64,000 bases of DNA from Hansschlegelia zhihuaiae. GTDB lineage: Bacteria; Pseudomonadota; Alphaproteobacteria; Rhizobiales; Methylopilaceae. This document shows positions 42,328 through 55,384 of this stretch, one piece after another. The stretch's first letter is position 1; every line of letters starts with the position of its first letter. Under the pieces are notes generated by a model. That model was not told the DNA's origin. It did not search any database and was given only the letters and a program-made list of their open reading frames with translations. The translations under genes and the position numbers were made by a program. Location: NCBI RefSeq assembly GCF_004103825.1, contig NZ_RYFI01000001.1:4238-68237 (forward strand). Reading direction: 5' to 3'.

Positions 42328-44454
42328 ATGAGCGTCCTGGAAGCCGGCTCGCCCTATCCGCTCGGGGCGACCTGGGACGGGCTCGGGGTGAATTTCGCGG
42401 TCTTCTCGGCGCATGCCGAGCAGATCGACCTCTGCCTGTTCGACCCATCCGGACGCCGCGAGATCGCGCGCGTCGCGCTGCCCGAGAAGACCGACGAGGT
42501 GTTCCACGGCTATCTGCCGGAGGCGCGCGCCGGCCTGCTCTACGGGTTCCGCGCCCACGGCCAGTACGACCCGCAGCACGGCCACCGCTTCAATCCCAAC
42601 AAACTGCTGCTCGACCCCTACGCCAAGCAGATCGCCGGCGAGGTGCGCTGGTCCGACGCGCTCTACGGCTACCGCCTGCACTCGCCGCGCGGCGACCTCT
42701 CCTATGACCGGCGCGACAGCGCGCCCGGCATGCCGAAGGCGGTGGTGGTGGACGACGCGTTCAACTGGGGCGACGACCGGCGGCCCAACACGCCGTGGCA
42801 CGAGACCGTCATCTACGAGGCGCATGTCCGCGGCCTCACCATGCTGAGGCCGGACATCCGCCATCACGAGCGCGGCTCATTCGCTGCGCTCGCCAGCCCG
42901 CCGATGATCGAGCACTACAAGCGGCTCGGGATCACGGCGGTCGAGCTGCTGCCGATCCACGCCTTCGTGCAGGACCGCCGGCTCGTCGAGCAGGGCCTCC
43001 GGAATTACTGGGGCTACAACACGATCGCGTTCTTCGCGCCCGAGCCCCGCTACCTCTCGGACGGCTCGCTCAACGAGATGAAGGTCGCGATCCGCCGGCT
43101 GCACGCCGCCGGGATCGAGGTCCTGCTCGACGTCGTGTACAACCACACGGCGGAGGGCTCCGAGGAGGGCCCGACCCTGTCGTTCCGCGGCCTCGACAAT
43201 CTGAGCTACTACCGGCTAGAGGAGCATGACTGGCGGCGCTGCGTGAACGACACTGGCACCGGCAACACCGTCAATCTCAGCCATCCGCGCGTGCTGCAGA
43301 TGGTGATGGATTCGCTGCGCTACTGGGTCGAGGCCTATCGCGTCGACGGCTTCCGCTTCGATCTCGGCGTCACGCTCGGCCGCGAAGCGCACGGCTTCGA
43401 CCCGGGGTCCGGCTTCTTCGACGCTGTCCGGCAGGACCCCGTCCTGCAGCGCGTCAAGCTGATCTCGGAGCCATGGGACATCGGGCCCGGCGGCTACCAG
43501 CTCGGCGCCCACCCGCCGGGCTTCGCCGAATGGAACGACAAGTTCCGCGACTCGGTGCGCCGCTTCTGGCGCGGCGACGCCGGTCAGCGGCCCGAATTCG
43601 CCGCCCGGATCGCCGGCTCCTCGGACCTGTTCGACAAGCGTTCGCGCAAGCCCTGGGCTTCGGTGAACTACGTCGCGAGCCATGACGGCTTCACGCTCGC
43701 GGACGCGACCGCTTATGTCGAGCGCCACAACCGCGCCAATGGCGAGGACAATCGCGACGGCCACGGCGAGAACTTCTCCTCGAACTGGGGCGTCGAGGGG
43801 CCGAGCGCCGATCCCCAGATCCGCGCGACCCGCGCCCGCGTCGCCCGCGCCATGCTCGCGAGCGTGTTCTTCGCGCAGGGCACTCCGATGCTGCTCGCGG
43901 GCGACGAATTCGGCCGCACCCAGAACGGCAACAACAACGCCTACGCCCAGGACAACGAGACCTCGTGGGTCGACTGGCGGCGGGCCGACACGCCGGAGGG
44001 CGCGGCGCTCACCGCCTTCGTCGAGCGCCTGATCGCGCTGCGCAAGGCGCACCCGATCCTGCGCTGCAAGCATTTCCTCCACGGTCGCGAGCAGCCGGCG
44101 CCCGGCGTGCTCGACATCGCCTGGTTCGACGAGCGCGGCCACGAGGTGCCCTCCGCGGCCTGGAACGACCATGGCGAGCGCACGTTGATCCTGCGACGCG
44201 CCGCGCGGCGGGAGGACGGCGCGGTTCCGCTGATCTCCCTCATGCTCAATCCGACCGAAGAGGCCCGCGCCTTCACGCTGCCGCCGCCCTCGCTCCCCAC
44301 GTCGCTGCTGCTCGACACGTCGCGCCCCGACGCGCCCGAGCAGCCGATCGACGGCGACAGGGTCGAGGTCGCGGCGCGATCGGCCCTCCTGCTGATGTCG
44401 CTGCACCCTGCCCCGCCGCCCCCCCGGACGAGGCCGTCGGAGACCGGAGCCTGA
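42328..44454 (+). CDS. glgX: Glycogen debranching enzyme GlgX/TreX, second copy
   Basis: A 708-residue isoamylase-type enzyme (GH13_11), paralogue of the protein at 31759. CBM48 start (YPLGATWDGLGVNFAVFSAH), VLLDVVYNHTAEGSEEGPTL, nucleophile D345 in DGFRFDLGVTLGREAHGF, E381 in KLISEPWDIGPGGYQ and ASHDGFTLAD. Its position just before treZ, malQ and treY matches the treX-treY-treZ modules of other bacteria and archaea, so it may mainly supply linear chains for trehalose release. The ribosome site is weak and a palindromic repeat lies directly upstream. Confidence 0.95.
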   Translation: MSVLEAGSPYPLGATWDGLGVNFAVFSAHAEQIDLCLFDPSGRREIARVALPEKTDEVFHGYLPEARAGLLYGFRAHGQYDPQHGHRFNPNKLLLDPYAKQIAGEVRWSDALYGYRLHSPRGDLSYDRRDSAPGMPKAVVVDDAFNWGDDRRPNTPWHETVIYEAHVRGLTMLRPDIRHHERGSFAALASPPMIEHYKRLGITAVELLPIHAFVQDRRLVEQGLRNYWGYNTIAFFAPEPRYLSDGSLNEMKVAIRRLHAAGIEVLLDVVYNHTAEGSEEGPTLSFRGLDNLSYYRLEEHDWRRCVNDTGTGNTVNLSHPRVLQMVMDSLRYWVEAYRVDGFRFDLGVTLGREAHGFDPGSGFFDAVRQDPVLQRVKLISEPWDIGPGGYQLGAHPPGFAEWNDKFRDSVRRFWRGDAGQRPEFAARIAGSSDLFDKRSRKPWASVNYVASHDGFTLADATAYVERHNRANGEDNRDGHGENFSSNWGVEGPSADPQIRATRARVARAMLASVFFAQGTPMLLAGDEFGRTQNGNNNAYAQDNETSWVDWRRADTPEGAALTAFVERLIALRKAHPILRCKHFLHGREQPAPGVLDIAWFDERGHEVPSAAWNDHGERTLILRRAARREDGAVPLISLMLNPTEEARAFTLPPPSLPTSLLLDTSRPDAPEQPIDGDRVEVAARSALLLMSLHPAPPPPRTRPSETGA

Positions 44455-44458
44455 CCGT

Positions 44459-46210
44459 TTGACCGCCAGTTTCGAGCGCCGCCTGCCGCTGGGAGCCACC
44501 TACGCCGAGGGCGGCACGACGTTCCGGTTCTGGGCGCCCGCCCATGCGGAGGTCCGGCTCGAGATCCGCGACCGCGATCCCATCCGGATGGAGCGCGACG
44601 ACGAGGGCTGGTTCTCGCTCACGCTCGACGCGCCCGCGGAGGCCCGCTACCGCTACCACCTCCCAGACGGGCTGACCGTGCCGGACCCGGCCTCGCGCTT
44701 CCAGGACGGCGACGTTCATGGCTGGAGCGTGCTGGTCGACCCCCGAGCCTATCGCTGGCGGACGCCCGACTGGGCCGGACGGCCATGGCGCGAAGCCGTG
44801 ATCTACGAGCTCCATGCCGGCTGCTTCGGCGGCTTTGCGGGCGTGGCCGAGGCTTTGCCGCTGCTCAAGGAGCTCGGGATCACGGCGATCCAGTTGATGC
44901 CGATCGCGGATTTTCCGGGGAGCCGGAACTGGGGCTACGACGGGGTGCTGCCTTACGCCCCCGACGCCGCCTACGGGACGCCGGACGAGCTGAAGGCGCT
45001 CGTCGACAGAGCGCACGGGCTCGGGCTGATGATGCTGCTTGACGTCGTCTACAACCACTTCGGGCCGGACGGGAACTATATCGGGGCCTACGCCCCGCCC
45101 GTCTTCCGCGAGGATTTGGAGACGCCGTGGGGTGGCGCGATCGACTTTCGCCTGCCGGAGGTTCGCTCCTACTTCACCGAGAACGTCCTCTACTGGCTGA
45201 TCGAATACCGCTTCGACGGGCTACGCTTCGACGCGGTCCACGCCATCTCGGAGCAGGACTGGATCGACGAGACCGCGCGCGCCGTGCGCGCTTCGCACGA
45301 GCTGCGCGACCGCCGCGTCCACCTGATCCTCGAGAACGAACGGAACGAGCAGAGCCATCTCGCAGCGGACGTCGACGCGCAGTGGAACGACGACTTCCAC
45401 CACGTCTTCCACGTCCTGCTGACGGGAGAGCATGAAGGATATTACGAAGACTTCTCAGATGATACGGCGGGCAAGCTCGCGCGCTGCCTGAAGGATGGGT
45501 TCGTCTATCAGGGCGAGGTGATGGGCCATATTGGCGAGCCCCGCGGCACCCCGAGCGGCCATCTGCCCGCGACCGCCTTCGTGTCCTTCCTGCAGAACCA
45601 CGACCAGATCGGCAACCGCGCCTTCGGCGACCGGCTGACGACGCTCGCGCCGCCCGAAGGCGTCGAGGCCGCGACCGCCGCGATGCTGCTCTGCCCGCAG
45701 GTCCCGATGATCTTCATGGGCGAGGAGGTGGCGAGCGAGACCCCCTTCCTGTTCTTCACCGACCATGAGGGCAAGCTCGCCGAGGCGGTGCGCGAGGGAC
45801 GGCGCAAGGAATTCGCGAAGTTCGCGGCGTTCGCAGGCGCTGAAGTCCCCGATCCGAACGCCGAGAAGACATTCGAGGACTCCATCCCCGAACCGCATCC
45901 CACGCGGGCGGAGGCGCGCACCGCGCTGTTCAGGACGCTGCTGGCGATCCGCGCGGCCGAAATCTCGTCGCGCGTCGTCCGGCCCGAGGCTGAGGCCGAG
46001 GCGATCGGCCCCAAGGCCGTGAAGGCGACTTGGAGCTTCGAGGGCGGCGCGCGGCTGACGCTGCTGATCAACCTCGCGGATGAAGCGCTCGACATCGCGC
46101 CGGTCGAGGGCCCCCCGCTCTACGAACCGAGGCCCGGGGCCGCCGACGCCGCCCGCGCCGGCCGTCTGGACGGCTTCACCACGATCGCGCTGATGGAGCA
46201 GCCCGCTTGA
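44459..46210 (+). CDS. treZ: Malto-oligosyltrehalose trehalohydrolase TreZ
   Basis: A 583-residue GH13_10 enzyme that cleaves free trehalose from malto-oligosyltrehalose. It starts with TTG at 44459, four bases after glgX2. N-terminal CBM48-like segment (LGATYAEGGTTFRFWAPAHA), MLLDVVYNHFGPDGNY, nucleophile D258 in FDGLRFDAVHAI and E292 in LILENERNEQSH, then SFLQNHDQIGNRAFGDR. It acts on the TreY product, and treY lies one gene downstream. Confidence 0.96.
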   Translation: MTASFERRLPLGATYAEGGTTFRFWAPAHAEVRLEIRDRDPIRMERDDEGWFSLTLDAPAEARYRYHLPDGLTVPDPASRFQDGDVHGWSVLVDPRAYRWRTPDWAGRPWREAVIYELHAGCFGGFAGVAEALPLLKELGITAIQLMPIADFPGSRNWGYDGVLPYAPDAAYGTPDELKALVDRAHGLGLMMLLDVVYNHFGPDGNYIGAYAPPVFREDLETPWGGAIDFRLPEVRSYFTENVLYWLIEYRFDGLRFDAVHAISEQDWIDETARAVRASHELRDRRVHLILENERNEQSHLAADVDAQWNDDFHHVFHVLLTGEHEGYYEDFSDDTAGKLARCLKDGFVYQGEVMGHIGEPRGTPSGHLPATAFVSFLQNHDQIGNRAFGDRLTTLAPPEGVEAATAAMLLCPQVPMIFMGEEVASETPFLFFTDHEGKLAEAVREGRRKEFAKFAAFAGAEVPDPNAEKTFEDSIPEPHPTRAEARTALFRTLLAIRAAEISSRVVRPEAEAEAIGPKAVKATWSFEGGARLTLLINLADEALDIAPVEGPPLYEPRPGAADAARAGRLDGFTTIALMEQPA

Positions 46211-48294
46211 GCCACGACGATCTCGTCCGCGAGCTCGCGACCCGCGCCGGCTTCTCTGTCGACTGGACGGACCAGTCGGGCGCCGCCCAGACCGTGTCGC
46301 CGGAATCGCTCAGGCGCCTGCTCGGCGTCATGGGTCTCGGCTGCGAGAGCGAAAGCGAGACGAAGGACGCCATCGCGCGTCTCGACCGGCTCGACGCCGT
46401 CCCGAAACCGCTCGTCACCGCCCGGGTCGGCGAGCCCTATCCCGTCGACGCAAGCCCCGGAGCCGCCGCGAAGCTGACCCGCGAGGACGGCGAGGTCTTC
46501 GACTTCAAGCTCGCCGAAAGCGAGGGCCGGGCGCTCGGCCGGCCGATCCTGGAGCCGGGCTACCACCGGCTGGACGTCGGCGGAACGTCCATCGCCCTCG
46601 CGGTCGCGCCGCCGCGCGGCCGCACCATCCTGGACGCCGGGCGCGGTCGCCGGATGTGGGGCCTCGCCGCGCAGGTCTACGGCCTCACCCGCAAGGGCGA
46701 TGGCGGGATCGGCGATTTCGGCGGCGTCGCGGCGCTCGCCGAAACCGCGGCGCTCGCAGGCGCCGACGCGCTCGCTCTGTCGCCGGTTCACGCCAACTTC
46801 ACGGCCGACCCGAACCATTACGGCCCTTATTCGCCGTCGAGCCGGCTGTTCCTCAACCCGCTGCACGCCGATCCGGACTTCATGTTCGGCGAGGCGCGGG
46901 TCGAGGAAGCGGTCAAGGCGGCCGGCGTCGTCGCGTTTCGCCGCCGGCACGAGACCGCAGGGCTGATCGACTGGCCGGCCGCTGCGGCCGTCAAAATCGC
47001 GACGCTGCGGACGCTCTATGCGAGCTTCCGCGCCGTCGAGCTCTGCGAGACCCCGCCCGGCCGCCTCGCCCTCGACTTCGCGCTGTTCCGCAAGGAGGGC
47101 GGCGACCTGCTCGAGGCGCACGCCCGCTTCGAGACGATCCATGCCCGCCGCTTCGGCGACGATCCCGGCCAGTGGGACTGGCGCAGCTGGCCCGAAGGCC
47201 TGCGCGACCCGAGCCATGGCGAGGTCTCGGCCTTCGCGGCGGCGAACGAGTACGAGGTCTCGTTCCACGTCTTCCTGCAATGGATCTCGGACCGCAGCTT
47301 CGCGGCCGCCCAGACCGTCGCGCGCAAGGCCGGCATGGCGATCGGGCTGATCTCGGACCTCGCGGTCGGCATGGACGTCGGCGGCAGCCACGCCTGGAGC
47401 CGGCACGACGACCTTCTGGTCGGCCTGTCGGTCGGCTCTCCGCCGGACCTGTTCAACCCGAACGGACAGGCCTGGGGGCTCGCCGCCTTCTCGCCGCTCG
47501 CGCTCAAGCGGACCGGATTCGCGCCCTTCCTCGCGACGCTCAGGGCCTGCATGCGGAACGCCGGCGGCGTCCGCATCGACCACGCGATGGGCTTCCAGCG
47601 CCTGTGGGTCTCGCCCGACGGCGCGGACCCGAAGGACGGCGCCTATCTCTCCTACCCGGTCGACGATCTGCTGCGGCTCACCGCGCTCGAATCGACGCGC
47701 AACGACTGCGTCGTGGTCGGCGAGGATCTCGGCACCGTGCCCGATGGCTTCCGCGGCAAGCTCGCGGAGGCCGGCGTCGCGGGCATGCGCGTGCTGCAGT
47801 TCGAGCGCGACGACCGGCGCGGCTTCTTCCCGCCGCCCTGGTATTCGGAGGATGCGCTCGCCATGACCACGACCCACGACCTGCCGACCATGGCGGGCTG
47901 GTGGTCGGGGCGCGACATCGAGGTGCGGTCGATCGTGCCCGGCGGGCAGTTCGGCGAGACGACCGAGAACGACCTTGCGACCCGCGAGAGCGAGCGCGGC
48001 GAGCTCTGGCGGGCCTTCGAGGAGGCCGGCGTGGCGGACGGACCGCGACCAGAGCCTGGCGATCCCGCGCCCGCCGTCGCCGCCTCCATCCGCTTCCTCG
48101 CGGCGACGCCCTCGAAGCTCGTGCTGCTGCCGCTCGAGGACGCGCTGGCGCAGGTCGAGCAGCCCAACCTGCCCGGCACGCTCGACGAGCATCCGAACTG
48201 GCGGCGCCGCCTTGAACGCCCCGCGCCGGAGCTGCTTTCGGAACCGGAAGCCGCCGAGCGGCTTTCAAGCCTCAACAGGAGACGCGCCGAGTGA
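46207..48294 (+). CDS. malQ: 4-alpha-glucanotransferase (amylomaltase)
   Basis: A 695-residue GH77 enzyme that transfers glucan chains between short maltodextrins. It starts with TTG at 46207, overlapping the treZ stop (TTGA). An N-terminal MalQ-type domain of about 140 residues precedes the barrel: RMWGLAAQVYGLTRKGDGGI, nucleophile D458 in VRIDHAMGFQRLW and acid E506 in VVGEDLGTVP, then TTHDLPTMAGWW. In this setting it lengthens the short oligomers left after TreY/TreZ or GlgP action. Confidence 0.96.
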   Translation: MSHDDLVRELATRAGFSVDWTDQSGAAQTVSPESLRRLLGVMGLGCESESETKDAIARLDRLDAVPKPLVTARVGEPYPVDASPGAAAKLTREDGEVFDFKLAESEGRALGRPILEPGYHRLDVGGTSIALAVAPPRGRTILDAGRGRRMWGLAAQVYGLTRKGDGGIGDFGGVAALAETAALAGADALALSPVHANFTADPNHYGPYSPSSRLFLNPLHADPDFMFGEARVEEAVKAAGVVAFRRRHETAGLIDWPAAAAVKIATLRTLYASFRAVELCETPPGRLALDFALFRKEGGDLLEAHARFETIHARRFGDDPGQWDWRSWPEGLRDPSHGEVSAFAAANEYEVSFHVFLQWISDRSFAAAQTVARKAGMAIGLISDLAVGMDVGGSHAWSRHDDLLVGLSVGSPPDLFNPNGQAWGLAAFSPLALKRTGFAPFLATLRACMRNAGGVRIDHAMGFQRLWVSPDGADPKDGAYLSYPVDDLLRLTALESTRNDCVVVGEDLGTVPDGFRGKLAEAGVAGMRVLQFERDDRRGFFPPPWYSEDALAMTTTHDLPTMAGWWSGRDIEVRSIVPGGQFGETTENDLATRESERGELWRAFEEAGVADGPRPEPGDPAPAVAASIRFLAATPSKLVLLPLEDALAQVEQPNLPGTLDEHPNWRRRLERPAPELLSEPEAAERLSSLNRRRAE

Positions 48295-50918
48295 CCTCGC
48301 CTGCCATCGCCGCTCCGCCCCGCGCGACGATGCGGATGCAGTTCCACAAGGACTTCCCGTTCGAACGGGCGGTCGCGCTCGCGCCCTATCTCAGGCGGCT
48401 CGGGATCAGCCATCTCTATTCGTCGCCGATCCTCACCGCCCGCGCAGGCTCCAACCACGGCTACGATGTCATCGACCCGACGACCGTCAATCCGGAGCTC
48501 GGCGGCGAGGAGGGGTTTCGTGCGCTGGTCGCGGCGCTGCGCGCCGAGGGGCTCGGCGTGGTGGTGGACATCGTGCCGAACCATATGGCGGTGGGCGGCG
48601 ACGACAATGTCTGGTGGCTCGACGTCCTGACCTACGGCCAGGGCAGCCGCTTCGGCCATTTCTTCGACATCGACTGGGAGCCCGCCGACCCGGCCCTGCA
48701 CGGCAAGGTGCTGATCCCGACGCTCGGCAAGCCCTATGGCGAGACGCTGCGGTCGGGCGAGCTCAAGATCACCCGCGAGGGCCGGCATGGCGGCCTGACG
48801 CTACGCTACGCCGACCATCTCTTCCCGCTGCGCCCCGCCGACCGGATCGAGATCGAGACGGCCGGCCTAGAGGCCTATGACGGCGCGACCGAGGAGGGCC
48901 GCGCGAGGCTGCACGATCTGCTTGAGCGCCAGAACTGGCGGCTCGCGCATTGGATGGTCGCGGGCGACGAGATCAACTGGCGCCGCTTCTTCGACGTCAA
49001 CGAACTGGCGGGGCTGCGCATCGCCGACCCGGCGGTGTTCGAGGCCACTCACCAGAAGCTGCTCGACCTTTATGCCGAGGGTCTGATCGACGGCTTCCGC
49101 GTGGATCACGTAGACGGGCTGATGGACCCGGGCGGCTATACGAGGCGCCTGCGCGAGCATCTCGACCAGCGCCAACCGGGGCGGCCGGGCGAGCTCGCAA
49201 AGCAGCGCGCTTACCTCGTCGTCGAAAAGATCCTCGGGCCCGGCGAGGAGCTCGCGACGGACTGGGAGGTCGACGGCGCGAGCGGCTACGATTTCATGGA
49301 CGACGTGAGCGCGCTGCTGCACGCCCCGGCCGGCGAGGAGAAGCTCGGCGCCTTCTGGGCGGAGATCAGCGGCCGGCCGGCCGACTTCCATGCCGAGGAG
49401 GAGATCGCGCGGCGCGAGATCCTCGACCGCTCCTTCTCGGCCCAGCTCGACCAAGCGGCGCACGCGCTCCATGCGGTCGCCCGGCTCGACTACGAGACGC
49501 GCGACACGCCGCTCGCGGCGATCCGCCGGGCGCTGGTGGAGCTGCTCGCGCATTTCCCGGCCTACCGCACCTACGCCAACGCCGCCGAGGGCCGCACGGA
49601 GGCCGACCGGCCGATCTTCGCCCGCGCGCTCGAAAAGGCGCGCGAGACCATCCTGCCGGCGGACGCGCCGGTGCTCGACCAGCTCGACCGCTGGCTCGGC
49701 GGCGAGACGGCGCCCGAGGACCAGCGCGCCTTGCGCGACAAGGCGATCCGCCGCTTCCAGCAACTCTCCGCCCCCGTGGCGGCCAAGGCCGTCGAGGACA
49801 CAGCCTTCTACCGTTACGGCCGCCTGCTCTCGCGCGCCGATGTCGGCTTCGACGTCGCGACCTTCTCGATGGACGTCGCGACCTTCCACGAGAAGGCGGC
49901 GGCGCGCGGCAAGGCGTTTCCGGACGCGATGCTCACCACCGCGACCCACGATCACAAGCGCGGCGAGGACGTCCGCGCCCGGCTCGCGGCGCTCTCCGAG
50001 ATCCCCGACGAATGGGCGGCGGCGGTCCGGCGCTGGCGCGAGGCTTCCGCGCCGTTGCGCTCGGAAGCTGGCCCGTCCGCGGCTGACGAGGCGATCCTCT
50101 TCCAGACGCTCGTCGGCGCCTGGCCGCACGATCTCGAACCCGACGACGCGGAGGGCTGCGAGGCCTTCGCGAAACGGGTCGCCGGCTGGCAGGAGAAGGC
50201 GCTGCGCGAGGCGAAGCTCGTGACGGACTGGAGCGCGCCGAACGAAGCTTACGAGGGCGCGGCCCGCGACCTGCTCATGGGGGTGATGACCGGTCGAGAT
50301 ACGGATCTCCGCGCCGACGTCGCGGCCTTCGCAAAGCGTATTGGCCCGGCCGGCGCGGCCAACGGCCTGATCCAGACGCTCTTGCGCCTCACCCTTCCCG
50401 GCGTGCCCGACACTTATCAGGGGACCGAGTTCTGGGACCTGTCGCTGGTCGACCCGGACAACCGCCGCCCGGTCGACTACGCGGCCCGCCAGTCGGCGCT
50501 CGAGGCCGGCGGCGCCGTGCTCGACCTCGCGCCGCGCTGGCGAGATGGCCGGGTCAAGCAGGCGCTGATCGCGACCGTGCTGGCCGAGCGCGCGCGGCGG
50601 CCCGACCTGTTCGCCCGCGGCGCCTACGCACCGCTTGCCGTCGAGGGGCCGCACGCCGACGACGTCGTGGCGTTCTCGCGCGAGCTCGCCGGCGAATCTG
50701 TCGTCGTCATCGCGCTTCGTCGCCCGCTGAGCGCGCTTGGAGCGCCCCAAGGCCTCAGCTTGCGCGCAAATCTGTTGCAGAATGACGTCATCTCGTCGTC
50801 AAACGCCTTGGACGATCGGCTGATGACGGACCGTCTGACGGGTCGCGAATTCCGCCTCGGCGCCAAGACGTCCTTGGGCGAGGCGCTCGTCATGCCGGTC
50901 GCGTTTTTCACCGGCTGA
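48291..50918 (+). CDS. treY: Malto-oligosyltrehalose synthase TreY
   Basis: An 875-residue GH13_26 enzyme that turns the reducing-end alpha-1,4 link of a glucan chain into trehalose. GTG start overlapping the malQ stop (GTGA). It opens with RMQFHKDFPFERAVALAPYL; YSSPILTARAGSNHGYDVID and VVDIVPNHMAVG follow; D272 in GFRVDHVDGLMDPGGY and E312 in YLVVEKILGPGE are the catalytic pair; TTATHDHKRGEDVRARL and PGVPDTYQGTEFWDLSLVDP are typical C-terminal TreY motifs. It is the last of the overlapping genes in this run. Confidence 0.97.
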   Translation: MTSPAIAAPPRATMRMQFHKDFPFERAVALAPYLRRLGISHLYSSPILTARAGSNHGYDVIDPTTVNPELGGEEGFRALVAALRAEGLGVVVDIVPNHMAVGGDDNVWWLDVLTYGQGSRFGHFFDIDWEPADPALHGKVLIPTLGKPYGETLRSGELKITREGRHGGLTLRYADHLFPLRPADRIEIETAGLEAYDGATEEGRARLHDLLERQNWRLAHWMVAGDEINWRRFFDVNELAGLRIADPAVFEATHQKLLDLYAEGLIDGFRVDHVDGLMDPGGYTRRLREHLDQRQPGRPGELAKQRAYLVVEKILGPGEELATDWEVDGASGYDFMDDVSALLHAPAGEEKLGAFWAEISGRPADFHAEEEIARREILDRSFSAQLDQAAHALHAVARLDYETRDTPLAAIRRALVELLAHFPAYRTYANAAEGRTEADRPIFARALEKARETILPADAPVLDQLDRWLGGETAPEDQRALRDKAIRRFQQLSAPVAAKAVEDTAFYRYGRLLSRADVGFDVATFSMDVATFHEKAAARGKAFPDAMLTTATHDHKRGEDVRARLAALSEIPDEWAAAVRRWREASAPLRSEAGPSAADEAILFQTLVGAWPHDLEPDDAEGCEAFAKRVAGWQEKALREAKLVTDWSAPNEAYEGAARDLLMGVMTGRDTDLRADVAAFAKRIGPAGAANGLIQTLLRLTLPGVPDTYQGTEFWDLSLVDPDNRRPVDYAARQSALEAGGAVLDLAPRWRDGRVKQALIATVLAERARRPDLFARGAYAPLAVEGPHADDVVAFSRELAGESVVVIALRRPLSALGAPQGLSLRANLLQNDVISSSNALDDRLMTDRLTGREFRLGAKTSLGEALVMPVAFFTG

Positions 50919-51061
50919 GGCGTCGCATAGGCCGTTATGTGTATGTCAATTCCTTAGAAGCGTGATTCAATTGGGTGGTCGGCGTTTCGGCCGATGGGCG
51001 CAGTCTTCGCGGGCGCGTCGAGATTTACACGCTTAGGCGCACAGCAGCGGGGCGCGGCGCC

Positions 51062-51295
51062 ATGGACGACCAACTCAAACTCTCCTTGTCCGAGCCGGAC
51101 GCCGAACTTCTCGGCCAGGCGCTCGACGTCTACGCCACCACCCTGATGTGCGCGCCTCTCGGTCTCGGGCTCGAACTTCTGGTCGCGGTCCGCGCCCTGC
51201 GCGGTCGGCTGGAGGACGCCGCAAGCCGCCATGTCGCGGTGCGCGAGGCGGCCGAAGACCCGGACGGCAACGTGCTGATCTTCGCCCGCGCCTGA
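51062..51295 (+). CDS. Small unknown protein between treY and glgP
   Basis: A 77-residue protein starting at the ATG at 51062 (no strong ribosome site). It contains a helical middle (LLGQALDVYATTLMCAPLGL, then GLELLVAVRALRGRLED) and a short C-terminal strand region. No family recognised and no signal peptide. Position inside the glycogen island, on the same strand, suggests a linked role but gives no mechanism. The AT-rich 140 bases before it (around 50940-50980) may hold a promoter. Confidence 0.6.
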   Translation: MDDQLKLSLSEPDAELLGQALDVYATTLMCAPLGLGLELLVAVRALRGRLEDAASRHVAVREAAEDPDGNVLIFARA

Positions 51296-51473
51296 CGCCC
51301 GGGTCGGATCGAGCCGCCGACGGCGCGTCGACGTCGTGGTCACGCGGCTGACATCATAGGGTTGCCTGAAGGCCTCCGCTTGTCATTTACTGCGATGCAG
51401 CAAGCGCAGCGTCGCGCTCCCCGGCTCGCACGGCCGCGCTGCGCTCGGGGCCATCAGCCTATGGAGACCGCGT

Positions 51474-53975
<2,502 letters not shown>

Positions 53976-53979
53976 GCCC

Positions 53980-53995
53980 GGCCGCTTCGGCGGCC
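53980..53995 (+). other. Small UUCG-capped hairpin between glgP and glgC
   Basis: GGCCGC-TTCG-GCGGCC directly after the glgP stop. There is no T-run, so it is more likely an mRNA stability or processing element than a terminator. Confidence 0.5.
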
Positions 53996-54027
53996 TTATC
54001 CGGACGCCGATCGAGGAGACGTTCCGC

Positions 54028-55290
54028 ATGCCCCCGTTGAGCCCGCTCGGCCCGCCTTACGCCAGGACCGCGATGGCGTTCGTGCTGGCGGGGGGGCGCG
54101 GCTCGCGGCTGATGGAGCTGACCGACCGACGCGCCAAGCCCGCGGTCTATTTCGGCGGCAAGTCCCGGATCATCGACTTCGCGCTGTCGAACGCGCTGAA
54201 CTCCGGCATCCGCCGCATCGGTGTCGCGACACAGTACAAGGCCCACAGCCTGATCCGGCATCTGACCCGCGGCTGGAACTTCTTCCGCACCGAGCGCAAC
54301 GAGAGCTTCGACGTGCTGCCCGCGAGCCAGCGCGTCTCCGAGGACGCCTGGTATCTCGGCACGGCGGACGCGGTCTATCAGAACATCGACATCGTCGAGG
54401 ACTACGCGCCGCGCCACATGGTCATCCTGGCAGGCGACCACGTCTACAAGATGGACTACGAGCAGATGCTCGCCCAGCATGTCGAGAGCCGCGCGGACGT
54501 GACCGTCGGCTGCCTCGAGGTGCCGCGGGCCGAGGCGTCGGGCTTCGGCGTCATGCATGTCGACGAGACCGACCGGATCGTCGAGTTCCTCGAAAAGCCT
54601 AAGGACCCGCCCTCGATGCCCGGCAGGCCCGACATGGCGCTCGCCTCGATGGGCATCTACGTCTTCGACACGCCCTTCCTGTTCGACCTGTTGCGCAAGG
54701 ACGCCGCCGACCCGAACTCCTCCCGCGACTTCGGCAAGGACATCATCCCGGCGGTGGTGAAGGGCGGCAAGGCGGTGGCGCACCACTTCGCCAAATCCTG
54801 CGTGCGGTCGAGAACCGAGCAGGAGCCGTATTGGCGGGACGTCGGCACGGTGGACGCGTATTTTGAGGCGAACATCGACCTCACGGACTTCGTGCCCGCG
54901 CTCGACATCTACGACAAGGACTGGCCGATCTGGACCTTCGCGGAGATCACCCCGCCCGCCAAGTTCATCCATGACGACGACCACCGGCGCGGCCGAGCGA
55001 TCTCCTCGCTGGTGGCGGGCGGGTGCATCGTGTCCGGCGCGGGCGTGAAGGAGTCGCTGCTGTTCACCGGCGTGCGCGCGAATTCCTATTCGGAGATCGA
55101 GCGCGCCGTGATCCTGCCTTACGTCGACATCGGCCGTTCTGCGCGGCTGAAGAACGTCGTGATCGACGCCAGGGTGAAGATCCCGGAGGGGCTCGTGGTC
55201 GGCGAGGACCCGGCGCTCGACGCCGAGCGCTTCCGCCGCACCGAGAAGGGCGTGTGCCTGATCACCCAGGCGATGGTGGACAGGCTGTAG
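54028..55290 (+). CDS. glgC: Glucose-1-phosphate adenylyltransferase
   Basis: A 420-residue ADP-glucose pyrophosphorylase, the committed step of classical glycogen synthesis. Nucleotidyl-transfer loop [20 protein letters not shown], then [20 protein letters not shown], the catalytic-region [10 protein letters not shown] and [14 protein letters not shown], the sugar-binding EKPKDPP and the C-terminal left-handed helix ([19 protein letters not shown]). GAGGAG precedes the ATG at slightly long spacing. Its product is the substrate of glgA, encoded next. Confidence 0.98.
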   Translation: MPPLSPLGPPYARTAMAFVLAGGRGSRLMELTDRRAKPAVYFGGKSRIIDFALSNALNSGIRRIGVATQYKAHSLIRHLTRGWNFFRTERNESFDVLPASQRVSEDAWYLGTADAVYQNIDIVEDYAPRHMVILAGDHVYKMDYEQMLAQHVESRADVTVGCLEVPRAEASGFGVMHVDETDRIVEFLEKPKDPPSMPGRPDMALASMGIYVFDTPFLFDLLRKDAADPNSSRDFGKDIIPAVVKGGKAVAHHFAKSCVRSRTEQEPYWRDVGTVDAYFEANIDLTDFVPALDIYDKDWPIWTFAEITPPAKFIHDDDHRRGRAISSLVAGGCIVSGAGVKESLLFTGVRANSYSEIERAVILPYVDIGRSARLKNVVIDARVKIPEGLVVGEDPALDAERFRRTEKGVCLITQAMVDRL

Positions 55291-55384
55291 CCTCCCTGCC
55301 GCCTTTAAGCATCGCACGAGGTCGTGGTTGCGCCGGATGCCCGGGGCGCAGAGAGTGCGCCCACCACGTCTTCCGCTCGCCCTG

